Of a stretch of 53,204 bases of DNA, positions 1 to 6,682 are shown in pieces. Below the pieces are notes generated by a model. It saw only the letters and a list, made by a program, of their open reading frames with translations, made no database searches and was not told the origin of the DNA. The DNA lies in the NCBI RefSeq assembly GCF_002161675.1, contig NZ_NFIH01000017.1, positions 1-53,204 of the forward strand. The letters are read 5' to 3'. Both the position numbers and the translations under genes were made by a program. Origin of the DNA: Pseudoflavonifractor sp. An44. GTDB lineage: Bacteria; Bacillota; Clostridia; Oscillospirales; Oscillospiraceae. Numbering within the stretch: position 1 is the first letter of the stretch; each line of letters starts with the position of its first letter.

Positions 1-35
1 CTGGGACATGTTTCCCGCAAAATGGTGAATATCAT
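1..35 (-). CDS. N-terminal fragment of a gene running off the left edge (unidentified)
   Basis: A leftward ATG at 35-33 opens a frame beginning MIFTILRETCP that stays open to the window edge. A purine-rich AAGGA lies about 8 bases upstream of it. Only eleven codons are visible, so no family can be named. The reason to call it is context: a strong leftward promoter at 222-250 carrying two iron-type operators has no other gene to serve. A different frame or start further left is equally possible. Confidence 0.3.
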   Translation of the reverse strand, partial: MIFTILRETCP

Positions 36-143
36 CTTCGCTGTCCTTCGTGACAATACCCCCTATTCCCCAGCTATTTAGAAATCTTCTCTTGACAACC
101 CTTTATAGCCGGTCTTGTATAGTGAGTCACTCCCAAAGCAGAT

Positions 144-250
144 GGTTAGCAGTAGCTAACTTATATTCAAAAAATATTCGGGATTTCTCCCGGAGGTTAG
201 CGATAGCTAACTTATGTTCTGATTTTAATATATCACATCGTGTTTGTCAA
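144..250 (-). promoter_or_regulatory. Leftward promoter with two DtxR-type operators
   Basis: On the minus strand TTGACA (250-245) and TAAAAT (227-222) are separated by 17 bp. Just downstream lie two copies of the same palindrome: GGTTAG-N6-CTAACT at 195-212 and at 144-161. Their centres are 51 bp apart, close to five helical turns, so two repressor dimers would sit on the same DNA face. The same operator occurs at feoA and at the methyltransferase promoter in this window. The promoter must serve a gene to the left; repression by iron is inferred from the shared operator. Confidence 0.75.
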
Positions 251-281
251 TAGGAAAGTTCATGGATGCATGAAATGATTA

Positions 282-311
282 GCGGGGGCCATCCAAACGG
301 AAGGCCCCCGC
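282..311 (-). terminator. Hairpin terminator of the feo operon
   Basis: A perfect 9-bp stem (GCGGGGGCC/GGCCCCCGC) with a 12-nt loop follows the last gene of the leftward feo operon and precedes the next leftward promoter. The T-tract is poor in the leftward direction and better in the rightward direction, so it may act on both strands. Confidence 0.6.
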
Positions 312-318
312 ATCTTTT

Positions 319-492
319 CTATTTCTCATGGGTACTGCAGCAGCAGTGATGCTGGTCTGCCTTTTTGGAACTGCAAGAGCATCCATCCGGGCAGCCGATA
401 CACTTCTTGCCGCTCTTTTTTGCCTTATAGACATAGAACGCGGCGGCTGCGATAATTACCACAAGAATGCCAATTACGATACAGTCGATCAT
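319..492 (-). CDS. FeoB-associated Cys-rich membrane protein
   Basis: This 57-residue peptide was read directly from the minus strand. Its ATG overlaps the feoB stop codon (ATGA arrangement), so it is translationally coupled to feoB. It has one N-terminal membrane helix (about residues 4-22, VIGILVVIIAAAAFYVY) followed by a Lys-rich stretch and a Cys-rich tail containing CIGCPDGCSC and HHCCC. This layout is that of the FeoB-associated Cys-rich membrane proteins found after feoB in many Firmicutes. The family is thought to assist Fe(II) uptake, perhaps as a FeoC substitute or metal-handling partner; the exact role is unknown. The thiol-rich tail would face the cytoplasm if the Lys-rich flank obeys the positive-inside rule. 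Confidence 0.85.
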   Translation of the reverse strand: MIDCIVIGILVVIIAAAAFYVYKAKKSGKKCIGCPDGCSCSSKKADQHHCCCSTHEK

Positions 493-2498
493 CAGGCTCT
501 CGCTCCATTCAGCGCATACTCCTGCTTCAGATCCTTATCCGCCTTCAGGCACAGCCACACCAGAACTGCGGCGAACACAATTACAGCGACAAGACCGGGG
601 ACAAAGCCGGCGCCAATGGAACCGGTGGTGATTAGGGTGCCGATCTGGTAGACCAGGAAGCCCACTGTATAGCCAGTACCCAGCTGGAGGCCGATGCCGC
701 CCCACAGCCACTTGGCGCTCTTGATCTCAGAGTGCATGGCGCCGATGGCGGCGAAGCAGGGAGGTGTGTACAGGTTGAACATTAAGTAGGCCAAAGCCGC
801 CACCTTGGTGATGGCGATGACGCCCGCCACCTCGGCGCCAGCGCCCTCCATCATCTCCAGGGCATCGGTGTCGATGAAGTTCTCAAGGCCCGCAAAGCAG
901 ACGGCCAGCGTGCCCACCACATTTTCCTTAGCAATGAAACCGGTGACGGCAGCGGCTGCCAGCTGCCAACTGAGAACACCCACGATGGGCACCAGCAGAT
1001 AGGCAAAGGGGTGGGCGATGGAGGCCAGGATGGAGCTGTCGGCGGTCTCCGCCACGGCAAAGCTCCAGTTGAAGGTCTGCATGATCTGCACGGCGGTGTT
1101 GCACAGCAGAATAATGGTGGCGGCCTTCACGATGTAAGCCCAGCCCCGGGCGCACATGGCCTTGAAGGCGAACCAGAGAGAGGGTACCTTATACTCCGGC
1201 AGCTCGATGATAAAGAAGGACTTGCGGTTCTTGTAGCCGGCAATCTTGTTGACCAGCAGGGCGCCCAGGAAAATAAGCACGATGCCGGTGAAGTACATGA
1301 GGAAGCTTACCCAGCCGGCATCGTCAAAGAAGGCACCGGCAAACAGGGCGATGACGGGGATCTTGGCGCCACAGGGCATGAAGGGGGTCAGCATGGCGGT
1401 GGCCCGGCGCTCCCGCTCGTTGCGGATGGTGCGGCTGGCCATGACGCCGGGGATGGCACAGCCGGTGCCGATGACGAAGGGGATGACAGACTTACCGGAC
1501 AGGCCCACCTTCTTGAAGATGGGGTCCAGCACTACGGACACGCGGGACATATAGCCGCAGTCCTCCAGCAGGGCGATGAGGAAGTACATGATCATCACCA
1601 AGGGAAGGAAGCCCACCACGGCGCCCACGCCGCCGATGATGCCGTCGGCCAGCAGCGCGGTCAGCAGAGGATTGGCGTCAGCCAGCAGCACCTCGCCGAC
1701 GTAGCCCTGGAAGGTCTCGATCCAGGCCACCAGCGTGTCTGCAATAAACGGCCCCACCCAGACCTGCGAGATCTGAAACACCAGGAACATGACCACGGCA
1801 AAGATGGGAATGCCCAGGAACTTGTTGGTCAGCACGGCGTCAATGGCGTCCCCCGTGCCCTTGTCCTTGGTGAGGACCTTCCGCTTCTCCACCTGGGAGA
1901 CCAGGGAATTGACAAACGCGAAACGCTTACGGTCGGCTTCCTCCACAACCTTCTTGTCAGTCAGATCAATGTCGCCCTGGACATAAGGAGCTCTTTGGAT
2001 TTTACCGCTTTGTGCAACAGCGGCATCCACTACGGCCTTCAGCCCTTCCGCGGCGGTGGAGACGGTCTCTACCACGGGACAGCCCAGTTTGGCGGAGAGA
2101 GACGCTACATCAATGACGGTCTGCTTTTTTGCATTGATATCGCTCTTGTTCAGGGCGACCACCACGGGGATGCCCAGTTCCAGCAGCTGGGTGGTGAAGA
2201 ACAGGCTGCGGCTCAGGTTGGTGGCATCCACAATGTTGATGATGGCATCGGGGTGTTCGTGCTTCACATAGGAACTGGTGATGCTTTCCTCCGATGTGAA
2301 CGGGGACATGGAGTAGGCGCCGGGCAGATCCACGGCAATCAGATCCTCCGTCCCGCTGCAGTAGGCTTTCTTAATGGGGTGCTCCTTCTTTTCAACCGTC
2401 ACGCCGGCCCAGTTGCCCACCTTCTCATTTCGCCCGGTGAGGGCGTTGTACATGGTGGTTTTGCCGGAGTTCGGGTTGCCAGTCAAGGCAATACGCAT
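492..2498 (-). CDS. feoB: Ferrous iron transporter FeoB
   Basis: FeoB is the GTP-dependent Fe(II) permease of the inner membrane. The 668-residue product starts MRIALTGNPNSGKTT: the G1 P-loop GNPNSGKTT is at residues 7-15, DLPGAYS is the G3 motif and NKSD the G4 motif. The C-terminal half is a polytopic membrane domain with two Gate-like blocks. The ATG at 2498 is chosen over the upstream in-frame start at 2540 because AAAGGAGGAAATGTC precedes it at good spacing and because FeoB proteins begin at this point. It lies downstream of feoA and is coupled to the Cys-rich peptide at 319-492. Control comes from the DtxR-type operators at 2891-2946. Confidence 0.97.
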   Translation of the reverse strand: MRIALTGNPNSGKTTMYNALTGRNEKVGNWAGVTVEKKEHPIKKAYCSGTEDLIAVDLPGAYSMSPFTSEESITSSYVKHEHPDAIINIVDATNLSRSLFFTTQLLELGIPVVVALNKSDINAKKQTVIDVASLSAKLGCPVVETVSTAAEGLKAVVDAAVAQSGKIQRAPYVQGDIDLTDKKVVEEADRKRFAFVNSLVSQVEKRKVLTKDKGTGDAIDAVLTNKFLGIPIFAVVMFLVFQISQVWVGPFIADTLVAWIETFQGYVGEVLLADANPLLTALLADGIIGGVGAVVGFLPLVMIMYFLIALLEDCGYMSRVSVVLDPIFKKVGLSGKSVIPFVIGTGCAIPGVMASRTIRNERERRATAMLTPFMPCGAKIPVIALFAGAFFDDAGWVSFLMYFTGIVLIFLGALLVNKIAGYKNRKSFFIIELPEYKVPSLWFAFKAMCARGWAYIVKAATIILLCNTAVQIMQTFNWSFAVAETADSSILASIAHPFAYLLVPIVGVLSWQLAAAAVTGFIAKENVVGTLAVCFAGLENFIDTDALEMMEGAGAEVAGVIAITKVAALAYLMFNLYTPPCFAAIGAMHSEIKSAKWLWGGIGLQLGTGYTVGFLVYQIGTLITTGSIGAGFVPGLVAVIVFAAVLVWLCLKADKDLKQEYALNGARA

Positions 2499-2595
2499 GA
2501 CATTTCCTCCTTTTCTATGTGTGCGATGTACTTTATTCACAACTCAGCGGTTGCCCTACGCTAACCGTTGGGCAGAATAAACATGAATGAATACC

Positions 2596-2636
2596 TTAGA
2601 TCTGGGGCTCTGGGGCGTAATAAGTGCTCCAGATCT
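2596..2636 (-). other. Inverted repeat in the feoA-feoB gap
   Basis: AGATCTGG (2598-2605) and CCAGATCT (2629-2636) form an 8-bp stem around a 23-nt GC-rich loop. The hairpin begins at the feoA stop codon and has no T-tract in the leftward direction. It may shape mRNA processing or the ratio of FeoA to FeoB; this is inference. Confidence 0.45.
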
Positions 2637-2848
2637 TATATCTCGATGGCCGAGGCCAGCTGGTTGTCGATATTGTAGCGGCCATCCTTGATGGAAACCA
2701 CGCAGCCGCCCTTGAGGTGGGATACCACGGTCACCGGCTCTCCCACATAGCAACCTAAAGAAAAAAGGAACGCATTCAGCTCCTCATCGTCCGTATTGAT
2801 TTGCTTGACGATATATTCCTGACCGTCCAGAGCATCCAACAATGTCAT
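2636..2848 (-). CDS. feoA: FeoA family protein
   Basis: FeoA is a small cytosolic SH3-like protein that assists FeoB. The product is 70 residues from the chosen ATG (MTLLDALDGQEY), with the core pattern SLGCYVGEPVTVVSHLKGG and a C-terminal DNQLASAIEI typical of the family. In-frame GTG (2857) and ATG (2854) codons lie just upstream. The ATG at 2848 is preferred because AAAGGTGAT lies about five bases before it, while the earlier codons would place that site too close. It is the first gene of the feo operon, and its promoter region carries two iron-type operators. Confidence 0.9.
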   Translation of the reverse strand: MTLLDALDGQEYIVKQINTDDEELNAFLFSLGCYVGEPVTVVSHLKGGCVVSIKDGRYNIDNQLASAIEI

Positions 2849-2890
2849 ATCCATCACCTTTTCAGAGTTGATTTAATCATTTTTCCACAG

Positions 2891-2982
2891 TCTGGTTAGC
2901 GATAGGAAACCAGACCGCGAAAAAATTAGGTTAGCAATATCTAACCCTCTGCTATAATATACCATGCCTAATCAATTGTCAA
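2891..2982 (-). promoter_or_regulatory. feoAB promoter with two DtxR-type operators
   Basis: On the minus strand TTGACA (2982-2977), a 17-bp spacer and TATTAT (2959-2954) form a near-consensus promoter. The operator GGTTAG-caatat-CTAACC (2929-2946) covers the predicted transcription start. A second copy with a degenerate right arm, GGTTAG-cgatag-GAAACC inside a longer TCTGGTT/AACCAGA dyad (2891-2914), lies between it and feoA. Both have the same 6-nt spacing as the other copies in the window. Binding by the divergently encoded regulator (3093-3488) would block initiation, so iron repression is predicted. Confidence 0.85.
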
Positions 2983-3051
2983 GCGGGAACCTATATTCAG
3001 CAAAGAAAATCTCCGTTTCCGATAAACAGGCTGGTTCATTTTTCCGGACTG

Positions 3052-3060
3052 TGCTATAAT
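3052..3060 (+). promoter_or_regulatory. Extended -10 promoter of the DtxR-type regulator
   Basis: TGCTATAAT gives an extended -10 (TGnTATAAT) 33 bp before the regulator's ATG. No good -35 is visible, and none of the GGTTAG-N6-CTAACC operators overlaps it, so the regulator does not look autoregulated from this site. Confidence 0.6.
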
Positions 3061-3092
3061 AATCAAAATGCTTTATCCAATGGAGGTCTTGT

Positions 3093-3488
3093 ATGGCAAT
3101 CCATGAATCTGGTCAGATGTATTTGGAGACCATTTATATTTTAAGGCAAACAAAATCCTTTGTGCGGGCCATTGACGTGGGAGAACAAATGGGCTATACC
3201 AAGCCCAGCGTCAGCCGTGCTCTGTCCATTCTAAAAAAAGACGGTTATGTGGAGGTGGACGGAGAGGGCGCAATCACCCTGACGTCAAAAGGTCTCGCCA
3301 TTGCTGAGACTATGTACACCCGGCATACGGTACTGACAGAAATGCTCAAGGGTCTTGGCGTGGATGAAAAAACAGCCGCAGAGGATGCCTGCAGGATCGA
3401 GCATGTGATCAGCGAAAAATCCTTTGCGGCGGTGCAGGCGCACTTGGAGCAGATAACGAAAATGCGGGAAGATGCGCACGGGCAATGA
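3093..3488 (+). CDS. Iron-dependent DtxR-family repressor (short form)
   Basis: A 131-residue winged-helix regulator. Residues 5-70 form the HTH domain (recognition region YTKPSVSRALSILKKDGYV) and 75-128 the dimerisation and metal domain. It is MntR-sized and lacks the C-terminal SH3 (FeoA-like) domain of classical DtxR. Its metal residues nevertheless match the iron sensors: Met9 (QMYLETIY), Cys100, Glu103 and His104 (ACRIEHVIS) correspond to DtxR Met10, Cys102, Glu105 and His106, where MntR has Asp8 and Glu99. His78 is the only clear ancillary-site ligand. Transcribed divergently from feoAB; the ATG follows TGGAGG. It presumably binds the GGTTAG-N6-CTAACC sites at feo, at the methyltransferase operon and at the left edge. 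Confidence 0.9.
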   Translation: MAIHESGQMYLETIYILRQTKSFVRAIDVGEQMGYTKPSVSRALSILKKDGYVEVDGEGAITLTSKGLAIAETMYTRHTVLTEMLKGLGVDEKTAAEDACRIEHVISEKSFAAVQAHLEQITKMREDAHGQ

Positions 3489-3566
3489 GCCTGTGCAAAT
3501 TTGGCGGACTTTGCTATCGAGCGGCAACGCGATAAGTGAATACCTGCCATTTGGCACGGAATATCA

Positions 3567-3604
3567 AATGCGGTGGAGCCTGGATATGGCCTCCACCGCA
3601 TTTT
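3567..3604 (+). terminator. Terminator after the DtxR-type regulator
   Basis: A hairpin of about 14 bp pairs AAATGCGGTGGA with TCCACCGCATTT and is followed by TTTTATGTG. It ends the rightward regulator transcript. The facing leftward operon ends 80 bp further on. Confidence 0.8.
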
Positions 3605-3685
3605 ATGTGATCTGCGCTTTTAAATCAGGAGCGACCTGCTGTGTAAGTTCACCGCCAAGCGCATCTGCTCCATAGCTCCAAACGC

Positions 3686-3829
3686 TTACGGCAGCTCATC
3701 CTTATGTGGCTGCTGGCTTTTCAAAACTTTTCGGGCAGTTTTTTTGATGTTATGGCACACGCCAAGAATAGCGATGCAAAACAGCAAAGCTGTTAATCCA
3801 TATCCAAACGACTGCATTGCCGTGTTCAT
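3686..3829 (-). CDS. Small single-span membrane protein of the metal-responsive operon
   Basis: A 47-residue peptide starting MNTAMQSFGYGLTALLF. One membrane helix spans about residues 10-26 and is followed by a basic tail (NIKKTARKVLKSQQPHKDELP) expected in the cytoplasm. The ATG at 3829 follows AAGAGGTGTGAAC; a longer in-frame frame upstream lacks this. It is the last gene of the leftward operon methyltransferase-HMA-this gene, 37 bp after the HMA stop. No named family is recognised. Small membrane proteins of this sort often accompany feo genes in Clostridia, but the function is unknown. Confidence 0.65.
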   Translation of the reverse strand: MNTAMQSFGYGLTALLFCIAILGVCHNIKKTARKVLKSQQPHKDELP

Positions 3830-3866
3830 GTTCACACCTCTTTTCTGGCCGCTGCCGCCAAGGAAC

Positions 3867-4109
3867 TCAACCGAATAGTCCTCTTTTTTTGTACGGCTCC
3901 TGCTGGATCGTGCCGACCTCATATCCCGTGCTGCGAATGGCATTCATAACAGCCTCCGTGTCCAGCTCTGTTTCAGAGAGGATCACGGTCTGGTTTTTGC
4001 TCCGGGAAGAACTCACCTTTTTGACCGGGCAGGCTTTGCGCACGGCGTCATTGACATGGGCCTCGCACATCCCGCACATCATTCCGTTGACTTCCACATG
4101 TTCTATCAC
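3867..4109 (-). CDS. Heavy-metal-associated (HMA) domain protein
   Basis: An 80-residue protein with an N-terminal HMA ferredoxin-like fold: GMMCGMC places the metal-binding CxxC at Cys12 and Cys15, followed by EAHVNDAVRKA and ending with the usual AIRSTGYEV strand. The family carries soft metals such as Cu(I) or Zn(II), delivering them to transporters. Its ATG overlaps the methyltransferase stop codon (ATGA), so the two are translationally coupled. No metal P-type ATPase is present in the window. The operon is led by a DtxR-type operator, which suggests a role in iron limitation or metal trafficking rather than simple copper resistance (inference). Confidence 0.85.
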   Translation of the reverse strand: MIEHVEVNGMMCGMCEAHVNDAVRKACPVKKVSSSRSKNQTVILSETELDTEAVMNAIRSTGYEVGTIQQEPYKKRGLFG

Positions 4110-4792
4110 TCCTTCTTGACTTTTGGATCATCGTGCTGTGCGGACCGGACGGTGGTCTGCCGTGCCGCAGTCCGTTCATCCGGGATCTTCCTGGCCATCA
4201 GACAGCACAGCGGCGCCAACGAACTTCCGAGAAGCTGATGGCGAACGATGGAATAGCCGCGCTCGGACAGGTATGCCATCAGCTCCCCGGCAGTCCAAAC
4301 ATGGTACACCCGAAAGCCTGACAGCCCCATGAACCAGAGCCGGAGTCTGGCGCTTCGGCTTTTGCCCCAGACAAAGGTGGGGGCGAACAGCCATCCCCCC
4401 GGCTTCAGAACCCGCCAGGCTTCCGCCAGGGCCTTTTCCGGGTGAGGCATGACATGGAGGGCGTTGGAGATCACCACCGCATCGAAGCTCTCCGGCCCGT
4501 AGGGCAGCTTGGTGGCGTCCTGGACGGAGAAATGGAGCCGGGACGAATGCACCTGCTTTTTGGCCTGACGGATCATCTCAGATGAAAAGTCGGTTGCCTC
4601 CCAGCTCCGGACACATGGAGACAGCGGCACGGACAGCTGGCCTGTTCCGCAGGCCAACTCCAGTACGTCCATGTCCCGTTTCAGAAAAGGACGCATTGCT
4701 TTGCAGATCTGCTGATAGGTTGTCTGAGAGCGGCGTATGAAACCAGAGTAATGCCGTGAAAACCGCTCCCAAAACTGCTTGTTGTCATCCAT
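4106..4792 (-). CDS. Class I SAM-dependent methyltransferase under DtxR-type control
   Basis: A 228-residue Rossmann-fold methyltransferase. Motif I is VLELACGTGQLSVPL (about residues 43-57), then the acidic WEATDFS strand, the LPYGPESFDAVVISNALH motif II region and VLKPGGWLFAP motif III. It resembles UbiE/COQ5-like and small-molecule enzymes; the substrate cannot be read from sequence. It has a CC pair late (APLCCLMARK) but not the three-cysteine pattern of ArsM. It is the first gene of an operon with an HMA protein and a small membrane protein, and its promoter carries an operator shared with feoAB. A role in metal handling or a metallophore-like compound is speculative. Confidence 0.85.
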   Translation of the reverse strand: MDDNKQFWERFSRHYSGFIRRSQTTYQQICKAMRPFLKRDMDVLELACGTGQLSVPLSPCVRSWEATDFSSEMIRQAKKQVHSSRLHFSVQDATKLPYGPESFDAVVISNALHVMPHPEKALAEAWRVLKPGGWLFAPTFVWGKSRSARLRLWFMGLSGFRVYHVWTAGELMAYLSERGYSIVRHQLLGSSLAPLCCLMARKIPDERTAARQTTVRSAQHDDPKVKKE

Positions 4793-4814
4793 ACAATATG
4801 GTCACCTCAATGAT

Positions 4815-4863
4815 GGTTAGTACCAGCTAACCACATCATACTCTTTGTCGCATGAAATTGCAA
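4815..4863 (-). promoter_or_regulatory. Methyltransferase operon promoter with DtxR-type operator
   Basis: On the minus strand TTGCAA (4863-4858), 17 bp and TATGAT (4840-4835) form the promoter. GGTTAG-taccag-CTAACC (4815-4832) starts two bases after the -10 and covers the start point. This is the same geometry as the proximal feoAB operator and implies co-regulation. Confidence 0.85.
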
Positions 4864-4923
4864 GATGCCGCCATATTGGTTTTGCATGTTCTCTGGGATC
4901 AATCAAGGGAAGAAGCTGGAACG

Positions 4924-4957
4924 AAGAATGACCGGGATACATCTCCCGGCCATTCTT
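4924..4957 (+). terminator. Strong hairpin upstream of the recombinase remnant
   Basis: GAATGACCGGGA and TCCCGGCCATTC pair around a TACATC loop, followed by a T-rich TTTCCGTTTCG. It looks like an intrinsic terminator, perhaps left from the lost 5' part of an integrated element. No intact gene precedes it in the rightward direction. Confidence 0.5.
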
Positions 4958-5023
4958 TCCGTTTCGTTCGGCTCACTGTGTTTACCGGCACCAACCGGTG
5001 GGATTGGAGCGGGCGGTGATGAA

Positions 5024-5788
5024 GCGGCGGTAAATGCCCTCCTCCTCCAAAAGTATCACCGCCTGATCTCCACAGTGCTGGAGCAAGCGGTGAAAGAGGG
5101 GCTTGTTCCCTTCAATGTGGCGGCACGGGCCACGCTGCCAAAGGCAGAACACAAGGACGTGAACTACTTCCAGCCGGAACAGGTGGCAGCAATCCGGGAG
5201 GCCCTGGAGCAAGAGCCAATGAAATGGAAAACCCTTGTCCACCTGCTTCTGATTACAGGGGCACGACGTGGAGAAGTGCTGGGCCTGAAATGGGACAAGG
5301 TGGACTTTGAGGGCAACCGTATTTTTATCTGCAACAACATTCTTTACCGGGCAGACGTGGGCATCTATGAGAGCAGCCCTAAAACGGAACGCTCCCGGCG
5401 GTATGTGGCCCTGCCCACGGAAACCATGCAGCTTCTCCGGCGTTACCGGGCGTGGCAAGCTGAGGAACGGCTCAGGCTGGGGGAGTACTACCAAAACCAG
5501 GGCTTTGTCTTTGCCCAGGACAACGGAAACCCCATGCACCCGGACAGCGTGACAAATTGGCTCAAGAAGTTCAGCCGCCGCCACGATCTCCCGCACATCA
5601 ACCCCCATGCGTTCCGGCATACAATGGCCTCTATGCTGTACTTCAATGGGGTGGACAGCGTGAGCATATCCAAACGGCTGGGACACGCCCAGGTGTCCAC
5701 CACGGCCAACATCTACGCCCATGTGTTGGAGGGGGCAGACCAGCGCAACGCCGACATCCTCTCAGAGATGTTCTTGAAGAAGGCTTGA
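5024..5788 (+). pseudogene. 5'-truncated tyrosine recombinase (integrase remnant)
   Basis: The frame is open from 4865, but residues before about 5024 look unrelated to any integrase and cover a terminator-like hairpin. Homology-like sequence begins inside the core-binding domain (HRLISTVLEQAVKEGLVP). The catalytic domain is complete: the first Arg in GARRGEVLGL, HAFRHTM for the HxxR box, LGHAQVSTT and the nucleophile Tyr in NIYAHV. The arm-binding N-terminal domain normally present in Tn916/phage-type integrases is missing, so it is likely inactive or a defective remnant. It lies 110 bp from the 3' end of tRNA-Lys, a common integration target. No excisionase or cargo genes remain beside it. 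Confidence 0.8.
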
Positions 5789-5852
5789 ATGTTCAGAGCG
5801 AGTGGAATTAAAGTTGAATTTTCAATCAGGTGTAATTTTCAAATATGACGAA

Positions 5853-5894
5853 AAAATGCGTTATTTCCTCCCAAAAAGAGAAAATAACGCATTT
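5853..5894 (-). terminator. Terminator of the tRNA operon
   Basis: AAATGCGTTATTT and AAATAACGCATTT form a 13-bp perfect stem directly after the tRNA-Lys CCA end. In the leftward direction it is followed by a run of Ts. Confidence 0.85.
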
Positions 5895-5898
5895 TCGA

Positions 5899-5974
5899 TG
5901 GTGACCCAGCGGGGACTCGAACCCCGGACCTTCGCCTTAAAAGGGCGTTGCTCTACCAACTGAGCTACTAGGTC
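5899..5974 (-). tRNA. tRNA-Lys (UUU)
   Basis: The minus strand folds as a 76-nt cloverleaf. The acceptor GACCTAG pairs with CTGGGTC, the D-loop is AGCTCAGTTGGTAGAGC, the anticodon loop CTTTTAA gives UUU, the T-arm contains GGTTCGAGTCC, and CCA is encoded. It is the last gene of the leftward tRNA operon. Confidence 0.97.
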
Positions 5975-6026
5975 ATATGAAGTTATTCCGCAAAGTCCCC
6001 CCGGGCGAGCCAGGGGGACAATGGTC

Positions 6027-6101
6027 TGGCTGGGATGGTTGGACTCGAACCAACGAATGCGGGAGTCAAAGTCCCGTGCCTTACCACTTGGCTACACCCC
6101 A
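6027..6101 (-). tRNA. tRNA-Gln (UUG)
   Basis: The minus strand folds as a 75-nt cloverleaf. The acceptor TGGGGTG pairs with CATCCCA, anticodon loop CTTTGAC gives UUG, the T-arm is GTTGGTTCGAGTCCAAC, the discriminator is G, and CCA is encoded. Confidence 0.97.
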
Positions 6102-6156
6102 ATGAAGAGGATGGAAGCAAGGGCCGGAGCGGACGCTCCGGCCCTTAGCCACAGTA

Positions 6157-6233
6157 TGGGGTGGGTAATGGGGCTCGAACCCACGACACCCGGAACCACA
6201 ATCCGGTGCTCTGCCAACTGAGCTATACCCACC
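6157..6233 (-). tRNA. tRNA-His (GUG)
   Basis: The minus strand folds as a cloverleaf with acceptor GTGGGTA pairing TACCCAC and anticodon loop TTGTGGT giving GUG. A genomic G lies at position -1 (6233) opposite discriminator C73, the histidine identity pair. CCA is encoded. Confidence 0.97.
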
Positions 6234-6280
6234 ATATTGACTTTGTTGCGCTTGGGACGGGGAGAGGCCCTCAAATGGGC

Positions 6281-6294
6281 TGGCACGCCTGAAG
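6281..6294 (-). repeat. Duplicate of the tRNA-Arg 3' end
   Basis: The 14 bases TGGCACGCCTGAAG are identical to 6444-6457, the CCA end, discriminator and 3' acceptor strand of tRNA-Arg. The two copies are direct repeats 163 bp apart and enclose hairpin-rich DNA with no gene. This is what a small integration at the tRNA, or its excision scar, would leave. Confidence 0.7.
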
Positions 6295-6443
6295 TTTGGC
6301 CGATCAGCGGACTTGCCGGTGGCAAGTTCGCCGGCCAAAGTCCCTTCCGCAGAAAGGGAGCCGAAGGCGAACCTTGATGCGCAACAGGAGTGCCTTCTGC
6401 CAGCAATGCAGGAATCTCATTCAGAGGCAAAACTCTAAATGAT
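6295..6443. other. Hairpin-rich spacer inside the tRNA array
   Basis: These 149 bases between the two copies of the tRNA-Arg 3' end hold no plausible gene. They include nested dyads: TTGGCCG with CGGCCAA enclosing GGACTTGCC with GGCAAGTTC. The other tRNA gaps in the array are 3 to 56 bases, so this gap looks inserted. Confidence 0.5.
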
Positions 6444-6520
<77 letters not shown>

Positions 6521-6523
6521 GTA

Positions 6524-6597
6524 TGGAGCGGGTGATGGGAATCGAACCCACGCGACCAGCTTGGAAGGCTGGGATTCTACCATTGAACTACACCCGC
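6524..6597 (-). tRNA. tRNA-Gly (UCC)
   Basis: The minus strand folds as a 74-nt cloverleaf. The acceptor GCGGGTG pairs with CACCCGC, anticodon loop CTTCCAA gives UCC, the T-arm is GTGGGTTCGATTCCCAT and CCA is encoded. It is the promoter-proximal gene of the leftward tRNA operon, three bases before tRNA-Arg. Confidence 0.97.
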
Positions 6598-6632
6598 AGG
6601 TTAAGGGTGACGCCCCAAACATCAGCCTGTGT

Positions 6633-6661
6633 ATAATAGCACAGAATGTCTGGGGTGTCAA
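6633..6661 (-). promoter_or_regulatory. tRNA operon promoter
   Basis: On the minus strand TTGACA (6661-6656), a 17-bp spacer and TATTAT (6638-6633) give a strong sigma-A promoter 36 bp before tRNA-Gly. A G/C-rich stretch follows the -10, as is usual for stable RNA promoters. Confidence 0.8.
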
Positions 6662-6682
6662 GCCCTTTTTTCAAAAAATCAA

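Noticed and set aside
1011-2564. A long rightward open frame (517 codons) across feoB
   Set aside because: It is the antisense shadow of feoB in high-GC DNA: rich in Gly, His and Gln, with no recognisable motif, while the leftward strand has clear FeoB motifs.
3005-3035. A sixth DtxR-type operator at the regulator's own promoter
   Set aside because: The sequence around TTTCCGATAAACAGG does not keep the GGTTAG/CTAACC arms, so it falls below the other sites.
4106-4792. Arsenite methyltransferase (ArsM) for the methyltransferase next to an HMA protein
   Set aside because: The cysteine pattern of ArsM is not present, and the promoter operator points to iron rather than arsenic control.
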